64,000 bases of DNA from Ketobacter sp. (GCF_003671495.1 NZ_RCHN01000019.1:124001-188000); one strand, 5' to 3'. Counted from the first letter of the stretch, positions 1 to 10,720 are shown. Notes: generated by a model from the sequence alone, not told the origin. A program made the numbers and translations.

Positions 1-1390
1 GTCCGCACGCGTTCATGCAACCGGATATATTGAGTTCAATCTCACCCAGATCATAGAGGTAATCCAGATCGTCAAACTGGCGCTGGATCTGTTCTGCGAT
101 GGGTATGGATTTGGCGTTTGCCAGGGAGCAGAAATCCCCACCCGGACAGCAGATGACGTCAGTCAGGCAACCGATATTAGCGGTTGCAAAGCCCAACGGT
201 TTGAGTTCACTCCAAAGGGCAAACAACTGATCCTGCCGCACGTCCGCCAGCACCACGTTCTGTTTGTGGGTACTGCGTATTTCACCGAAACTGTAGCGAT
301 CCGCCAGATCGGCAATAGCATACAGCTCCTCAGTGGTCACATCCCCAGGAGCCACTGCGGTTGCTTTCAGGGACAGCGTCACAGCCATATAGCCCGGCTG
401 CTTATGCGCGGTGCAATTGCGTTTAATCCAGGCATCAAAACCGGGATTTTCTGCACGCTTCGCCACCAGCTCAGCGGGATTATCCGCCAGAGTGTCATAA
501 GCGGGCAGGGGGAAGAAGCTCCGCATACGCTGGATCTCTGCCTCGGGCAGATCCATTTCTGAGTCTTTCATGTACTGCCATTCCGCTTCCACTTTCTCAC
601 GGAAGGCTTCCACACCGAGGGCTTTGACCAGAATCTTGATGCGGGCCTTGTACTTGTTGTCCCGGCGCCCATAGCGGTTATACACCCGCAGGATGGCTTC
701 GAGATAAGACAGCAGATATTTGGGTGGCAGGGCTTCGGTCACTTTTTCTGCCACAATCGGCGTTCGGCCCAGGCCACCGCCCACCCAGATGTCAAAGGCA
801 GTGGCACCCGTGGCATCCTGTACGATTTCGACACCAATGTCGTGGAATTTGATGGCCGCCCGGTCGGATGCGGATGCGTTGACCGCGATCTTGAATTTAC
901 GGGGCAGATAGGCGAACTCCGGATGGAACGTACTCCATTGCCGAATGATCTCGCACCATGGGCGTGGGTCTTCCAGCTCATCGGTGGCGACGCCGGCAAA
1001 TTGGTCGGTGGTCACGTTGCGGATACAGTTGCCGCTGGTCTGGATGGCGTGCATCTGCACTGAGGCCAGCTTTTCCAGAATATCTGGCACCTGCTCCAGG
1101 GCGGGCCAGTTGTACTGGATGTTCTGCCGGGTGCTGAAATGTGCGTAGCCCTTGTCGAAATCACGGGAGATCTCAGCCAGCATTCGCACCTGGGTGCTGT
1201 TCAGCATGCCGTAGGGGATGGCCACCCGCAACATGGGGGCATGGCGTTGAACGTAGAGCCCGTTCTGTAGCCTCAGGGCCAGGAATTCTTCATCAGACAG
1301 CTTACCGTCCAGAAAACGCTCGGTCTGGTTACGGTATTGAGCTACCCGCTCATTCAGCAGTTGCTGATCGTATTCGGTATATGCGTACAT
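1..1390 (-). CDS. cysI: Sulfite/nitrite reductase haemoprotein, partial (3' end outside window)
   Basis: Siroheme/4Fe-4S reductase subunit that reduces sulfite to sulfide for cysteine synthesis. The gene starts at the ATG ending at 1390 (MYAYTEYDQQLLNERV) and runs off the left edge, so 463 residues are visible and the C-terminal part is missing. A ferredoxin-like half domain lies near residues 45-120 (LRVAIPYGMLN, FSTRQNIQYNW). Close to the cut edge are the cofactor cysteines, CPGGDFC (C-x5-C) and, about 36 residues on, SGCMNACG (C-x3-C). The family also contains assimilatory nitrite reductases. Sulfite is preferred here because cysB and cysH lie about 11 kb away and the N-terminus looks like proteobacterial CysI. 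The family assignment is firm; the substrate is inferred. Confidence 0.9.
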   Translation of the reverse strand, partial: MYAYTEYDQQLLNERVAQYRNQTERFLDGKLSDEEFLALRLQNGLYVQRHAPMLRVAIPYGMLNSTQVRMLAEISRDFDKGYAHFSTRQNIQYNWPALEQVPDILEKLASVQMHAIQTSGNCIRNVTTDQFAGVATDELEDPRPWCEIIRQWSTFHPEFAYLPRKFKIAVNASASDRAAIKFHDIGVEIVQDATGATAFDIWVGGGLGRTPIVAEKVTEALPPKYLLSYLEAILRVYNRYGRRDNKYKARIKILVKALGVEAFREKVEAEWQYMKDSEMDLPEAEIQRMRSFFPLPAYDTLADNPAELVAKRAENPGFDAWIKRNCTAHKQPGYMAVTLSLKATAVAPGDVTTEELYAIADLADRYSFGEIRSTHKQNVVLADVRQDQLFALWSELKPLGFATANIGCLTDVICCPGGDFCSLANAKSIPIAEQIQRQFDDLDYLYDLGEIELNISGCMNACG

Positions 1391-1531
1391 AACTTCAGTT
1401 CGTTTACTGCGTTTGACGGCCCGTAACCCTATGAAAACTAGGGGTTTGGGCGGTTAATACAGAGGATCGTGCGATTTTGAGGCGAGCAGGGTACCAGTAT
1501 GGCTTTATTCATAAAAGGAATATTTTGAAAT

Positions 1532-1545
1532 ATCAATATATTGAT
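1532..1545. promoter_or_regulatory. AT-rich palindrome upstream of cysI-like gene
   Basis: A perfect 14-bp palindrome, ATCAATATATTGAT, sits in the 204-bp gap between the sulfite reductase start (1390) and the DUF2970 gene stop (1595). A further copy of the half element (ATATCAATCATT) follows at about 1552-1563. It is in a plausible operator position for the leftward gene. No regulator can be assigned from the sequence. Confidence 0.25.
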
Positions 1546-1594
1546 TTATGAATATCAATCATTATTCTGTGCACTACGTGATCAAGCAGACGGA

Positions 1595-1837
1595 CTATTT
1601 TGCGGCGGCATCCAGCACATTGTTTACCACCACAATCATGGTGATGACCAGCGCGATGACGGCAATGATTCCCATCGCAATGAACTGGGACGCATCCCCC
1701 TGTTTAAAGTCCTGCTCCCGGTTCTTATCGCTTTGTATGCCAAAGATAGCGGCAACGGTGCTTTGCAGGAGCCCCAGGATGCCACGCCCCTTTTTCTTGC
1801 CCTCTTTCTTTTCCAAAGACTCTTGCTGTTCAGTCAT
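1595..1837 (-). CDS. DUF2970 family small membrane protein
   Basis: An 80-residue protein. A lysine/glutamate-rich N-terminus is followed by LLQSTVAAIFGIQSDKNREQ, the characteristic start of the DUF2970 family (a short amphipathic stretch, FG.Q....R..DF). One hydrophobic membrane segment spans about residues 52-72 (FIAMGIIAVIALVITMIVVV). The function of the family is unknown; an inner-membrane location is likely. It begins 29 bp after the stop of the MATE gene on the same strand, so it is probably the last gene of a metH-MATE-DUF2970 transcript. Confidence 0.8.
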   Translation of the reverse strand: MTEQQESLEKKEGKKKGRGILGLLQSTVAAIFGIQSDKNREQDFKQGDASQFIAMGIIAVIALVITMIVVVNNVLDAAAK

Positions 1838-1866
1838 TTACCTATCCTGCTAGCTATCCTGTGTGC

Positions 1867-3204
1867 TCAGATTTTGATGTCTGCCCAGCGCCGTGCGCGC
1901 CATTGCGCCGCCATGATCACCGCCTGTAGCAGGCGTTGCAGCAACTGGAATATCCAGATTCCCAGCAAACCGTATCCCAAAACGGGGCCAACCAGAAAGG
2001 CCGCCGGGATAAAAAAGGCCCATTGCAGCACAATGCTGATCTTCATGACTGCCCGGCTTGCTCCTGCTCCCAACAGCGCCTGTGACAGGATAATGCCGCA
2101 GGCGTCCAGCCCAATAAAGAGCCCTGTGATCTGAACCGGAAGACGGCCTAATTCAATTAGCTCCGGCTCTTGAAAGAATACCCCGAGAACCCACTCAGGC
2201 ACCACAATCAGAGGCAATGCGATTACCCACAGGAATGCCATCCCCAGCAGGGTGATATTCAGGCCCCAGCGATGTGCGTCCTCTGGGTCGGCCCGCCCCA
2301 GGGCCTGACTGACCAGGGAGGTGGCCGCCATTCCCAGGCCCATAGCCGGCAGTATCAAAAACAGAATGAGGGTAATGAGAACATGGCCGACTGCGAGCTC
2401 ATGAGTGCCCACCTGGGCAATGATCCAGAACAGCATGGTCAGGCCCCCGGCAAAGAAGACCTGTTGGATGGAGTTGGGCAGCGCCAGTTTGAGGGTATCC
2501 CTGACCTGGGGCCAGCTGGGCAGGGCTCGAAGAAATCCATGATCACGGGCCATCATCCAGCATTGAACTGCGTACAACAGACTGGCCAGGTAAAGGGCGA
2601 GGGTGGTTCCCAGGCCCGCTCCCACTACCCCCAATTCCGGCAGTCCGAATGCGCCAAAGATCAGCCCATAGCTGAGAAATACGTTAGCAACGTGCATGAT
2701 GATCAAGGTGCGCATGTACACCGTCGAGCGATTGATCCCGTTCCAATAGCCTCGAAAGCTGAAGTTCATGCCCAGGGCAAACAAGCCCACAATGCGTATG
2801 GCGAAGTAATCTGCCGCCATGGGCGATACGGCAGGATCATCGATCAGGAACGCCATGATGGGAGCCGCACCGTTATAGAAAATCAGGAACAGGGGCAGCG
2901 CCATGACGATGGCGATACAGAGACCGGTGTTGAGGGGCAGCGCCATCTGGCCGGTGTTATTCTCACCCCGCCGCCTGGCCACCATAGCTTGGACGCCTGC
3001 GCCCAGTCCAATGACCGCCGCGGACGCCAGATAGTTGGTGTTGCTGGCCATGCCCACCGCCGCCAGCGCATCGCTGCCCAAATGGGATACCATCCAGGTA
3101 TCTACTATATTGAGAATGCTTTGGGACAGCATGCCGGCCATGATGGGCAGCGCCAGTGTCATGATCTGTTGCAGGCGCGGCCCGGTAGGCCAAAAGTGGG
3201 TCAT
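1867..3204 (-). CDS. MATE family efflux transporter
   Basis: A 445-residue polytopic inner-membrane protein with about twelve hydrophobic segments in two repeats, the usual size for multidrug and toxic compound extrusion (MATE) transporters. These export cations or drugs in exchange for Na+ or H+. Family features include the N-terminal IMTLALPIMAGMLSQSILN and the second-repeat counterpart LKLALPNSIQQVFF. The ATG ending at 3204 lies only 15 bp after the metH stop, so the two genes are probably co-transcribed. This arrangement has no obvious functional logic. The substrate is unknown. Confidence 0.92.
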   Translation of the reverse strand: MTHFWPTGPRLQQIMTLALPIMAGMLSQSILNIVDTWMVSHLGSDALAAVGMASNTNYLASAAVIGLGAGVQAMVARRRGENNTGQMALPLNTGLCIAIVMALPLFLIFYNGAAPIMAFLIDDPAVSPMAADYFAIRIVGLFALGMNFSFRGYWNGINRSTVYMRTLIIMHVANVFLSYGLIFGAFGLPELGVVGAGLGTTLALYLASLLYAVQCWMMARDHGFLRALPSWPQVRDTLKLALPNSIQQVFFAGGLTMLFWIIAQVGTHELAVGHVLITLILFLILPAMGLGMAATSLVSQALGRADPEDAHRWGLNITLLGMAFLWVIALPLIVVPEWVLGVFFQEPELIELGRLPVQITGLFIGLDACGIILSQALLGAGASRAVMKISIVLQWAFFIPAAFLVGPVLGYGLLGIWIFQLLQRLLQAVIMAAQWRARRWADIKI

Positions 3205-3219
3205 GGTTGCTCTATTCCA

Positions 3220-6200
3220 TCAGGGCTCGTAAGCCAGGTTGGGGCTCAGCCAGCGTTCGGCTTCCTCCACGCTGATATCCTTGCGCGCCGCATAGTCTTC
3301 CACCTGATCGCGGTTGATTTTGCCGATCGCAAAATACCGTGATTCAGGGTGAGAGAAATACCAGCCACTGACGGCTGCGGTGGGATACATGGCAAAATGC
3401 TCAGTCAGTTCCACTCCGGTGTTTTCTGTTCCATCCAACAGCTCGAACAGGGTGGCCTTTTCGGTGTGATCCGGACAGGCGGGGTATCCCGGTGCAGGAC
3501 GGATGCCGGAGTAACGTTCCTTGATGAGTTCCTCGTTGCTCAGGGTCTCGTCACCGGCATATCCCCAGAATTCCTTGCGCACCCGTTCGTGCATGCGCTC
3601 AGCCAGGGCTTCCGCCAGTCGGTCGGCCAGGGATTTCAGCAGAATGGCATTGTAATCATCATGGTTTGCTTCGAACTCCGCGACTTTTTCGTCCACTCCA
3701 TGTCCGGCAGTAACCACAAAGCCACCGACATAGTCCCGTTTGCTGCCGGCCGGTGCCACATAGTCGGCCAGGCAATAATTCGGTTGATCGTTGGCTTTGT
3801 CGGTCTGTTGGCGCAGGTGATGGAGTGACGCCAACTCCGAGCCATCGTCGTTGAGCAGGGCAATATCATCGCTGCCGATACGCTGGGCAGGCCAGAAGCC
3901 TATTACCGCTCGCGCCTGCAGCCACTTCTCGTCAATGATGTTACGCAGCATCGCCTGGGCATCGGCAAACAATTTGGACGCTTCGGCGCCCACAATCTTA
4001 TCCTCCAGAATGGCCGGGTATTTGCCGGAGAGTTCCCAGGAAATGAAGAATGGTGTCCAGTCGATGCGTTCCACCAGTTCTTCCAAAGGGTAGTCGGAGA
4101 AAACCTTAACCCCGGTGAAGGTGGGCTGGGGGGGAGTGTAGCTGGACCAATCCGTCTGCGCGGCATTGGCCTGTGCATCGGCGTAACTGAGCAACCGGGT
4201 GCGATTGCCCCGATTGGCATTACGTTCCCGGATAACCTCATATTCAGCACTGACCTGGGCCTGCAACGCCTCCCGTTGGGTGGCGTTGAGCAGGTTGGCC
4301 GCAATATTCACACTGCGGGAAGCGTCTGCAACATATACCACGGGTGCCTTGTCAAACTGGGGATCGATTTTCACGGCCGTGTGCGCTTTGGACGTGGTTG
4401 CCCCGCCAATCAAAAGTGGCAGATTGATGTCCAGGCGCTGCATTTCCTTGGCGACGTGCACCATCTCATCCAGGGATGGGGTGATCAGGCCGCTCAAGCC
4501 AATGATGTCCACTTCGTGCTTTTTGGCTTCCGCGAGGATTTTTTCGCAGGGCACCATTACACCCAAATCCACCACTTCGAAATTATTGCACTGCAGCACC
4601 ACGCCGACGATGTTCTTACCGATGTCGTGCACATCGCCCTTAACGGTTGCCATCAGGATCTTACCTTTGGCGTTGGTTTTTTCGTCCTTTTCGGCTTCGA
4701 TAAAGGGGATCAGGTGCGCGACGGATTGCTTCATGACCCGGGCGCTCTTCACCACCTGCGGCAGGAACATCTTACCTTGGCCGAACAGATCGCCCACCAC
4801 GTTCATGCCATCCATCAATGGCCCTTCGATGACCTCGATGGGGCGCTTGGCTTGCAGGCGGGCCTCTTCGGTATCGTCAATGATGTAGGTGGTGATACCC
4901 TTCACCAGGGCATGCTCAAGTCGTTTGGTCACTGGCATCTCACGCCAGGCGTCGTCTTCCTTGGGGCGTTGTCCACCTTCACCACGGTACTGCTCGGCAA
5001 TTTCCAGCAGGCGGTCGGTGGCGTCGTCGCGGCGATTAAGAATGACGTCTTCCACCCGCTGCCGCAGTTCCGCCGGTATTTCCTCATAGATCGCCAACTG
5101 CCCGGCGTTGACGATCCCCATGGTGAGGCCGGCTTTGATGGCGTGATACAAGAAGACGGCATGAATGGCTTCCCGCACCGGGTCATTGCCACGGAACGAA
5201 AATGAGACGTTACTGATACCACCGGACGTCAACGCATAGGGCAGGTGCTGTTTGATGTAGGCACAGGCTTCGATGAAATCCACTGCATAGTTGTTGTGTT
5301 CATCGATCCCCGTGGCCACCGCGAACACATTGGGGTCGAAGATGATGTCCTGGGGCGGGAAGCCGATGGTCATCAACAGGTCGTAAGAGCGTTTGACGAT
5401 CTCCTGCTTACGGGCGGCGGTGTCGGCCTGGCCGGATTCATCGAAAGCCATCACCACAATGGCGGCACCGTACTCCATGCACAGATGCGCTTTCTCCAGA
5501 AACTCCTGCTCGCCTTCCTTCAGACTGATGGAATTCACCACCCCTTTGCCCTGGATACGTTTGAGTCCGGCTTCAATGATTTCCCATTTTGAGGAATCCA
5601 GCATGATGGGGACTCGGCTGATTTCGGGTTCTGAGCCCACCAGATTAAGGAAAGTGATCATGGCCTGCTCGGAATCCAGCATGCCTTCATCCATGTTGAT
5701 GTCGATGATCTGGGCGCCGTTCTCTACCTGATCCCGAGCTACCTGCAACGCCTCTTCGAAATTCTCTTCTTTGATCAGGCGGCGGAACTTGGCTGAACCT
5801 GTGACATTAGTGCGTTCACCGACGTTCACAAACAGCGACGTTTCGTCCACGTTGAAGGGCTCAAGGCCGGACAGGCGCAAGGCGGGCTTGATCTCGGGGA
5901 TAATGCGGGGCGCGATTCCCTCCATGGCGTTGGCGATGGCCTCGATGTGCTGGGGGGAGGTTCCGCAGCAGCCGCCGATGATGTTGACAAACCCGCTGGT
6001 GGCAAACTCCTTAACGATCTCGGCCATTTCCTCAGCAGTCTGGTCATAGGCACCGAATTCGTTGGGCAGGCCCGCATTGGGGTGCGCACTGACCCGGCAA
6101 CTGGCCACCCGGGACAGTTCCTCTACATAGGGGCGCAGCTGCTCAGCTCCCAGCGCACAGTTCAAGCCGATGCTGAGGGGCTTGGCGTGAATGATGGAGT

Positions 6201-6906
6201 TATAGAACGCCTCAGTGGTTTGACCCGACAGTGTCCGCCCGCTGGCATCGGTGATGGTGCCCGAGATCATGATGGGTAGTTCAACACCTTGCTCCCGGAA
6301 AAAGCGGCGTACGGCGAAGATGGCAGCCCGGCAATTCAGCGTGTCGAAAACGGTCTCAATCAGAATGATGTCGCTGCCACCATCCACCAGGCCCCGGGTG
6401 GCTTCTGTGTAGTTCTCAACCAGTTCATCAAAGGTGACATTTCGGAACTCGGGGCGGTTCACATCCGGTGAAATAGAACAGGTACGGCTGGTGGGGCCCA
6501 GCACCCCGGCCACAAAGCGCGGGCGGTCCGGAGTTTCAGCCGTCTTGGCATCACACACCTCACGCGCCAGTTCGGCACCTTTCCGATTCAACTCATACAC
6601 CCAGGACTCCAGGTCGTAATCCGCCTGGGAAACCGCAGTGGAGTTGAAGGTGTTGGTCTCAATGATGTCCGCCCCCACATCCAGGTAAGCCTTGTGTATG
6701 GCGGCAATTACATCAGGGCGGGTCAACGACAGTAAATCATTGTTTCCCTTCAGGTCCTGGTGGTGGTCTGCCAGGATATCCCCCCGATAGTCCTGTTCCT
6801 GCAGCTGGTAGCCCTGTATCATGGTCCCCATGGCGCCATCCAGTATCAGAATTCGTTGGGAGAGGGCGGATTGCAGGCTGGACAGGCGATCTTCTAGGGT
6901 TTTCAT
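3220..6906 (-). CDS. metH: Cobalamin-dependent methionine synthase
   Basis: Transfers a methyl group from 5-methyltetrahydrofolate to homocysteine through bound cobalamin, in the cytoplasm. It has 1228 residues, the full length of the E. coli type. Domains in order: homocysteine-binding (about 10-340, zinc cysteines in GLNCALGA and GGCCGTSP), pterin-binding (about 360-630, [11 protein letters not shown]), cobalamin cap (650-740), B12-binding (745-890, with the lower-ligand histidine in [12 protein letters not shown]), and the AdoMet reactivation domain (910-1228, [12 protein letters not shown]). All parts are present and intact. No cobalamin riboswitch is visible in the 210 bp upstream. It heads a probable operon with the MATE and DUF2970 genes. 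Confidence 0.98.
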   Translation of the reverse strand: MKTLEDRLSSLQSALSQRILILDGAMGTMIQGYQLQEQDYRGDILADHHQDLKGNNDLLSLTRPDVIAAIHKAYLDVGADIIETNTFNSTAVSQADYDLESWVYELNRKGAELAREVCDAKTAETPDRPRFVAGVLGPTSRTCSISPDVNRPEFRNVTFDELVENYTEATRGLVDGGSDIILIETVFDTLNCRAAIFAVRRFFREQGVELPIMISGTITDASGRTLSGQTTEAFYNSIIHAKPLSIGLNCALGAEQLRPYVEELSRVASCRVSAHPNAGLPNEFGAYDQTAEEMAEIVKEFATSGFVNIIGGCCGTSPQHIEAIANAMEGIAPRIIPEIKPALRLSGLEPFNVDETSLFVNVGERTNVTGSAKFRRLIKEENFEEALQVARDQVENGAQIIDINMDEGMLDSEQAMITFLNLVGSEPEISRVPIMLDSSKWEIIEAGLKRIQGKGVVNSISLKEGEQEFLEKAHLCMEYGAAIVVMAFDESGQADTAARKQEIVKRSYDLLMTIGFPPQDIIFDPNVFAVATGIDEHNNYAVDFIEACAYIKQHLPYALTSGGISNVSFSFRGNDPVREAIHAVFLYHAIKAGLTMGIVNAGQLAIYEEIPAELRQRVEDVILNRRDDATDRLLEIAEQYRGEGGQRPKEDDAWREMPVTKRLEHALVKGITTYIIDDTEEARLQAKRPIEVIEGPLMDGMNVVGDLFGQGKMFLPQVVKSARVMKQSVAHLIPFIEAEKDEKTNAKGKILMATVKGDVHDIGKNIVGVVLQCNNFEVVDLGVMVPCEKILAEAKKHEVDIIGLSGLITPSLDEMVHVAKEMQRLDINLPLLIGGATTSKAHTAVKIDPQFDKAPVVYVADASRSVNIAANLLNATQREALQAQVSAEYEVIRERNANRGNRTRLLSYADAQANAAQTDWSSYTPPQPTFTGVKVFSDYPLEELVERIDWTPFFISWELSGKYPAILEDKIVGAEASKLFADAQAMLRNIIDEKWLQARAVIGFWPAQRIGSDDIALLNDDGSELASLHHLRQQTDKANDQPNYCLADYVAPAGSKRDYVGGFVVTAGHGVDEKVAEFEANHDDYNAILLKSLADRLAEALAERMHERVRKEFWGYAGDETLSNEELIKERYSGIRPAPGYPACPDHTEKATLFELLDGTENTGVELTEHFAMYPTAAVSGWYFSHPESRYFAIGKINRDQVEDYAARKDISVEEAERWLSPNLAYEP

Positions 6907-7115
6907 CTTAAAATCAGACTCTTAGAATATTTCGTATGTGGCGGATGGGCGCAATTGTAACAGACTGCGCGGCCATCACCGACATCACGATATTGATTAA
7001 TTTTCATGTTGGTCTCTGAATAATTCAATTTCTGACCAATACCCGAGCGCTGTACTTGGTTTTAGGGGGAAGACCCGGTATCCTTGTCGATGCGCCACGA
7101 ATTGAAGGTTGAACC

Positions 7116-7712
7116 ATGGCAAAGAGCTTTATTACCGTTACGCAATCTGCCCAGGAATACCTGCTGGATCTGTTGGCCAAGCAGGATAACGAAGGCATGG
7201 GTGTTCGTATTTTTGTTGAGCGCCCGGGCACCCCCCATGCGGAGTGCTGCATGGCCTATTGTTCCCGCGGGGAGGAAGAGCCCACCGACACCAAACTGGA
7301 GCTGGAAGGGTTTAATGCTTTCATTGACGGGGCCAGCATTCCTTTTTTGGAAGACGCCGTGATCGATTATGCCAAGGACCGCATGGGTGGGCAGCTGACG
7401 TTCCGTGCGCCCAAATCCAAGGTACCCCAAATCGATGACAACGCAACCGTTGAGCAGAAGGTCAACTATATCCTGTACAGCGAGATCAACCCTCAGCTCG
7501 CGTCCCACGGCGGTAATGTCCAACTGATCGGGTTGGTTGAAGACGACACCGTCGCGGTGTTGAAGTTTGGTGGCGGATGCCAGGGGTGCGGCATGGTAGA
7601 CGTTACCCTGAAGGAAGGCATCGAGAAAACCCTGCTGGAAAAGGTCCCCCAGCTAAAGCGGGTGACTGACGAAACAGACCACAGCGTTACTGAGAACGCG
7701 TATTTCAAGTAG
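7116..7712 (+). CDS. nfuA: Fe/S biogenesis protein NfuA
   Basis: A 198-residue carrier that delivers 4Fe-4S clusters to apoproteins in the cytoplasm. The N-terminal half (about 1-100) is the degenerate A-type HesB-like domain. The C-terminal half (about 110-190) is the NifU domain with the cluster-binding CxxC in [12 protein letters not shown]. The ATG at 7116 is preceded by GAAGG. It diverges from metH and ends 33 bp before a bidirectional terminator. Length and both domains match the gammaproteobacterial protein. Confidence 0.97.
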   Translation: MAKSFITVTQSAQEYLLDLLAKQDNEGMGVRIFVERPGTPHAECCMAYCSRGEEEPTDTKLELEGFNAFIDGASIPFLEDAVIDYAKDRMGGQLTFRAPKSKVPQIDDNATVEQKVNYILYSEINPQLASHGGNVQLIGLVEDDTVAVLKFGGGCQGCGMVDVTLKEGIEKTLLEKVPQLKRVTDETDHSVTENAYFK

Positions 7713-7744
7713 GGTCTGGTCATTCAGGCCATAAAACTCAGGCC

Positions 7745-7776
7745 ATAAAAAAGCCCCTTTCGTTGGGGCTTTTTTA
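7745..7776. terminator. Bidirectional intrinsic terminator between nfuA and DAHP synthase
   Basis: Stem AAGCCCC (7751-7757) and GGGGCTT (7764-7770) around a short loop, with an A-run before and a T-run after. It can therefore stop nfuA on the plus strand and the converging DAHP synthase gene on the minus strand. Confidence 0.9.
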
Positions 7777-7819
7777 TGGGTCTTTCTTTTGTTGAGTTGA
7801 TTCTCAGGCTGCTACTTCA

Positions 7820-8887
7820 TTAACGGGCAGGCAGTACAGTTTTCAGCTTATCCCGCATTTCCCGGATGCTCTTCTCGGTGGTTTCCCAATCGATACAGGC
7901 ATCGGTCACAGAGACCCCATACTGCATCTGGCTGTGATCCTCGGTGATTTTCTGGCTACCCCAATGAAGATGGCTTTCAATCATAAGGCCCACGATGGAC
8001 TTGTTGCCTTCCAGAATCTGGTTGGTCACGTTCTCCATCACTAAAGGCTGAAGCCCTGGGTCTTTGTTGGAATTGGCGTGGCTGCAGTCCACCATGATGT
8101 TCTGGGAGAGCTGTTCTTTGGCCAGTTCCTTCTCCGCCAGGGCAACACTCACTGAATCGTAGTTGGGTTTGCCACCGCCACCCCGCAACACCACATGTCC
8201 ATAGGCATTACCACGGGTGTTGATGATGGCCACCTGGCCTTCCTGATTGATGCCCAGAAAACTGTGAGGGCTGGATACGGAATGCAATGCATTCACCGCC
8301 ACGGTGAGGGAGCCATCAGTACCGTTTTTGAAGCCCACTGCAGACGACAGGCCACTGGACATTTCCCGATGGGTCTGGGATTCGGTGGTACGGGCGCCAA
8401 TGGCGGACCAGCTGATCAAATCCTGCAGATACTGGGGGGAGATGGGGTCCAGCGCCTCGGTGGCCAGGGGCAGGCCGATTTCGGACAAATCCACCAACAG
8501 TTTGCGGGCAATGTGCAAGCCATCCTGAATTTTGAACGTGTCATTCAGGTAGGGGTCATTGATCAAGCCTTTCCAGCCTACGGTGGTGCGGGGTTTTTCG
8601 AAGTACACTCGCATCACCAGTAACAGGGTATCGGACACTTCCTCGGCTAATTTCTGCAGGCGCTGGGCGTAATCTTTCGCGGCTTCAACGTCGTGAATGG
8701 AACAGGGGCCAACCACCAAAAACAAACGGTGATCTTTTCTGTCAAGAATGTTGCGCACATCCTCCCGACCTTTCAGTACCACTTCACGGGCCTTGTCGGT
8801 GAGGGGAATCTCCTGTTTCAACTGGTTAGGGGTAACCAGCAACTCCTGCGAGGCAACATTCAAGTTGTCGACGCTGTTTTGTGACAT
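7820..8887 (-). CDS. Class I 3-deoxy-7-phosphoheptulonate (DAHP) synthase
   Basis: Condenses phosphoenolpyruvate and erythrose 4-phosphate in the first step of the shikimate pathway. It has 355 residues, typical of the AroF/AroG/AroH family. Visible motifs are VVGPCSIHD (about residues 58-66), MRVYFEKPRTTVGWKGL (PEP/metal site), the SAIGARTTESQTHREM segment, and VDCSHANSNK near the C-terminus. Which aromatic amino acid inhibits it cannot be judged here, so no isozyme symbol is given. It diverges from the 5'-nucleotidase gene across a 160-bp promoter region. I saw no TyrR box. Confidence 0.95.
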   Translation of the reverse strand: MSQNSVDNLNVASQELLVTPNQLKQEIPLTDKAREVVLKGREDVRNILDRKDHRLFLVVGPCSIHDVEAAKDYAQRLQKLAEEVSDTLLLVMRVYFEKPRTTVGWKGLINDPYLNDTFKIQDGLHIARKLLVDLSEIGLPLATEALDPISPQYLQDLISWSAIGARTTESQTHREMSSGLSSAVGFKNGTDGSLTVAVNALHSVSSPHSFLGINQEGQVAIINTRGNAYGHVVLRGGGGKPNYDSVSVALAEKELAKEQLSQNIMVDCSHANSNKDPGLQPLVMENVTNQILEGNKSIVGLMIESHLHWGSQKITEDHSQMQYGVSVTDACIDWETTEKSIREMRDKLKTVLPAR

Positions 8888-9047
8888 TGTATTTGAATCC
8901 TATTTAAACTGGCTTTTGTGTATCATGGGCAAGGCATCGATTCTAGCCCAATCGGAGTTACAGTTGCACACATGGGCCCCTATAAACAGCAAAATATCTT
9001 CATTAATCTGATAGTTTTTCCATAATGAGTACGTCGGGAGAGGATTC

Positions 9048-9959
9048 ATGCCCATTACGTTTGACGGTAAACTGGTCATTGCTACGTCCTCCAGTGCCTT
9101 GTTCGACCTGTCCGAAAGCCACCGTATTTTCAGGGAGGAGGGGCTGGAAGCCTATCGTCAATACCAGATCGATAACGAAGATACGGCGCTGGAGCCGGGC
9201 GAGGCCTACCCGCTGGTGAAAAAGCTGCTGGCCATCAACGACCTGGTGGGCGGAGGCGGTGGTGTTGAAGTGATTCTGCTGTCCCGCAACTCGGCCGATA
9301 CCGGCTTACGCGTGTTTAACGCCATCGAACATTGGAATCTGCCCATCACCCGGGCGGCGTTTTCCGGCGGCAAAAGCCCCTATCGCTACGTTGAGGCCTT
9401 CGGCGCTCACCTGTTTCTTTCCACCAATCCCGAGGATGTTCGCAACGCGCTGGAGCTGGGTTATGCAGCCGCCAGCATCATCTCCCCCAGCAAATCCCCC
9501 ACCAAGAATCTCGCGGCAGAGCTGAAAATTGCATTTGATGGTGACGCCGTGCTGTTTTCGGATGAATCCGAGCAGATCTTTCAGAGCCAGGGGTTGGAGG
9601 CATTTACCGCGTCGGAGCGCGCCGCCGCCAAAACCCCCATGCGGGGCGGGCCGTTCAAGCCTTTCCTCCAGGCGCTGCATAACCTTCAATCTCAATTCGA
9701 AGAGGAGAACTGCCCCATTCGGACTGCTCTGGTCACTGCGCGTTCTGCGCCGGCCCACGAGCGCGTGGTGCGGACCCTGCGTAACTGGAATATCCGGATT
9801 GACGAGTCGATATTTCTGGGCGGATTGGACAAAGGCGCTTTTCTTAAAGCCTTTGGTGCGGATGTGTTCTTCGATGATCAGGAAGGCCACTGCGTTTCCG
9901 CCAGCGAGCATGTGGCGGCTGGACACGTGGTTCACGGAGTTGCCAATCAGGGGCGTTGA
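9048..9959 (+). CDS. 5'-nucleotidase (cytosolic cN-I-like family)
   Basis: A 303-residue protein of the 5'-nucleotidase family that includes animal cytosolic 5'-nucleotidase I. It dephosphorylates nucleoside monophosphates. Evidence is the conserved block LSRNSADTGLRVFNAI at about residues 84-99 and the following AAFSGGKSPYRY. A second conserved half contains VLFSDESEQIF and a C-terminal FFDDQEGHC. The ATG at 9048 has a strong GGGAGAGGA ribosome-binding site. The gene is monocistronic and its stop lies five bases from the stop of the converging next gene. Which nucleotide it uses is unknown. Confidence 0.88.
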   Translation: MPITFDGKLVIATSSSALFDLSESHRIFREEGLEAYRQYQIDNEDTALEPGEAYPLVKKLLAINDLVGGGGGVEVILLSRNSADTGLRVFNAIEHWNLPITRAAFSGGKSPYRYVEAFGAHLFLSTNPEDVRNALELGYAAASIISPSKSPTKNLAAELKIAFDGDAVLFSDESEQIFQSQGLEAFTASERAAAKTPMRGGPFKPFLQALHNLQSQFEEENCPIRTALVTARSAPAHERVVRTLRNWNIRIDESIFLGGLDKGAFLKAFGADVFFDDQEGHCVSASEHVAAGHVVHGVANQGR

Positions 9960-9964
9960 ACGTT

Positions 9965-10438
9965 CTACCAGTTGTAATTGAAGCCGACGGCGCCGTCGAT
10001 CACCATTTTGTCGATGATTTTTTCCGGGCAGAGTTCCACTTTGTCGCGGATGGCTTTGGAGAAATCCAGGGCTTTCTGGAAGGGGGCTTGCACTGAGAAG
10101 GTGGTGCCAATAGAGCTCACATCGATTTCTGCGGAGAGCGGATCAATGGTCCAGGCGTTGTACTTGGCGCCCAATTCAATAGTGTTCCCTTTCATCAGGT
10201 TGGTTTCAGCGGTGAACTTAAGGCTGACCAGCGCGATGGCGGTTCCCTGTTGGGAGAGGCTGTGAATGTTGTAATTGCCGTGGGTGGGCTGGTGGTAGCC
10301 ATTGAGGAGACGACTTTGCTCCTCCGTCAGGGAAACATTCAGGAAATCGGTCTCTGCCGCTTTCAATCCGGAGCTGGCCAGGATCGTCATACACCCAGCA
10401 CCGGCAAATAATGTTTTCCAAAGGCTAATGGATTTCAT
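9965..10438 (-). CDS. Small exported protein, function unknown
   Basis: I do not recognise this 157-residue protein. The ATG ending at 10438 is chosen because it gives a clean signal peptide (MKSISLWKTLFAGAGCMTIL, likely cleaved after a downstream AxA at about residue 28). The in-frame TTG at 10492 would add 18 residues in front. The mature part alternates short polar and hydrophobic stretches and ends in GFNYNW. An aromatic C-terminal residue is common in outer-membrane beta-barrel proteins, and the size would suit a small barrel or a truncated YfaZ-like protein. That is a guess. It converges with the 5'-nucleotidase gene. Confidence 0.7.
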   Translation of the reverse strand: MKSISLWKTLFAGAGCMTILASSGLKAAETDFLNVSLTEEQSRLLNGYHQPTHGNYNIHSLSQQGTAIALVSLKFTAETNLMKGNTIELGAKYNAWTIDPLSAEIDVSSIGTTFSVQAPFQKALDFSKAIRDKVELCPEKIIDKMVIDGAVGFNYNW

Positions 10439-10720
10439 ACAGCAACGACTACCCAAATACGTTTTTGAAATCGGACATGTTTTGTTAATCAAAAAATAGT
10501 CAGCATCCTCGAATTAAACCAATTAGTAATGCCCGTAATGTGGTGTGTTTCGCGATTTTGGCATTTTATCGGCCTGCGGCAAGCGGCTGCTGGCCTAACT
10601 GAATTTACTTCTTGTGTGCCAGTGATTTACGCGAATCTTTCCGGGCAATTACCGCGCATCCTGCTATGATTTAAAAATGGTCAAAGATTGTACTTTTCGC
10701 TGTGGAAGTTCTGTTAATTA

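Noticed and set aside
2170-3342. Long plus-strand open frame (390 codons) opposite the MATE gene
   Set aside because: It is antisense to an intact transporter, rich in Gln/His/Gly in the manner of shadow frames, and resembles no family.
4276-5205. Plus-strand open frame opposite metH
   Set aside because: Fully covered by the intact metH gene; His/Phe-rich shadow with no domain.
6907-7115. Cobalamin riboswitch upstream of metH
   Set aside because: The 209-bp gap is shorter than needed for a normal riboswitch plus the nfuA promoter, and I could not find a B12-box-like element.
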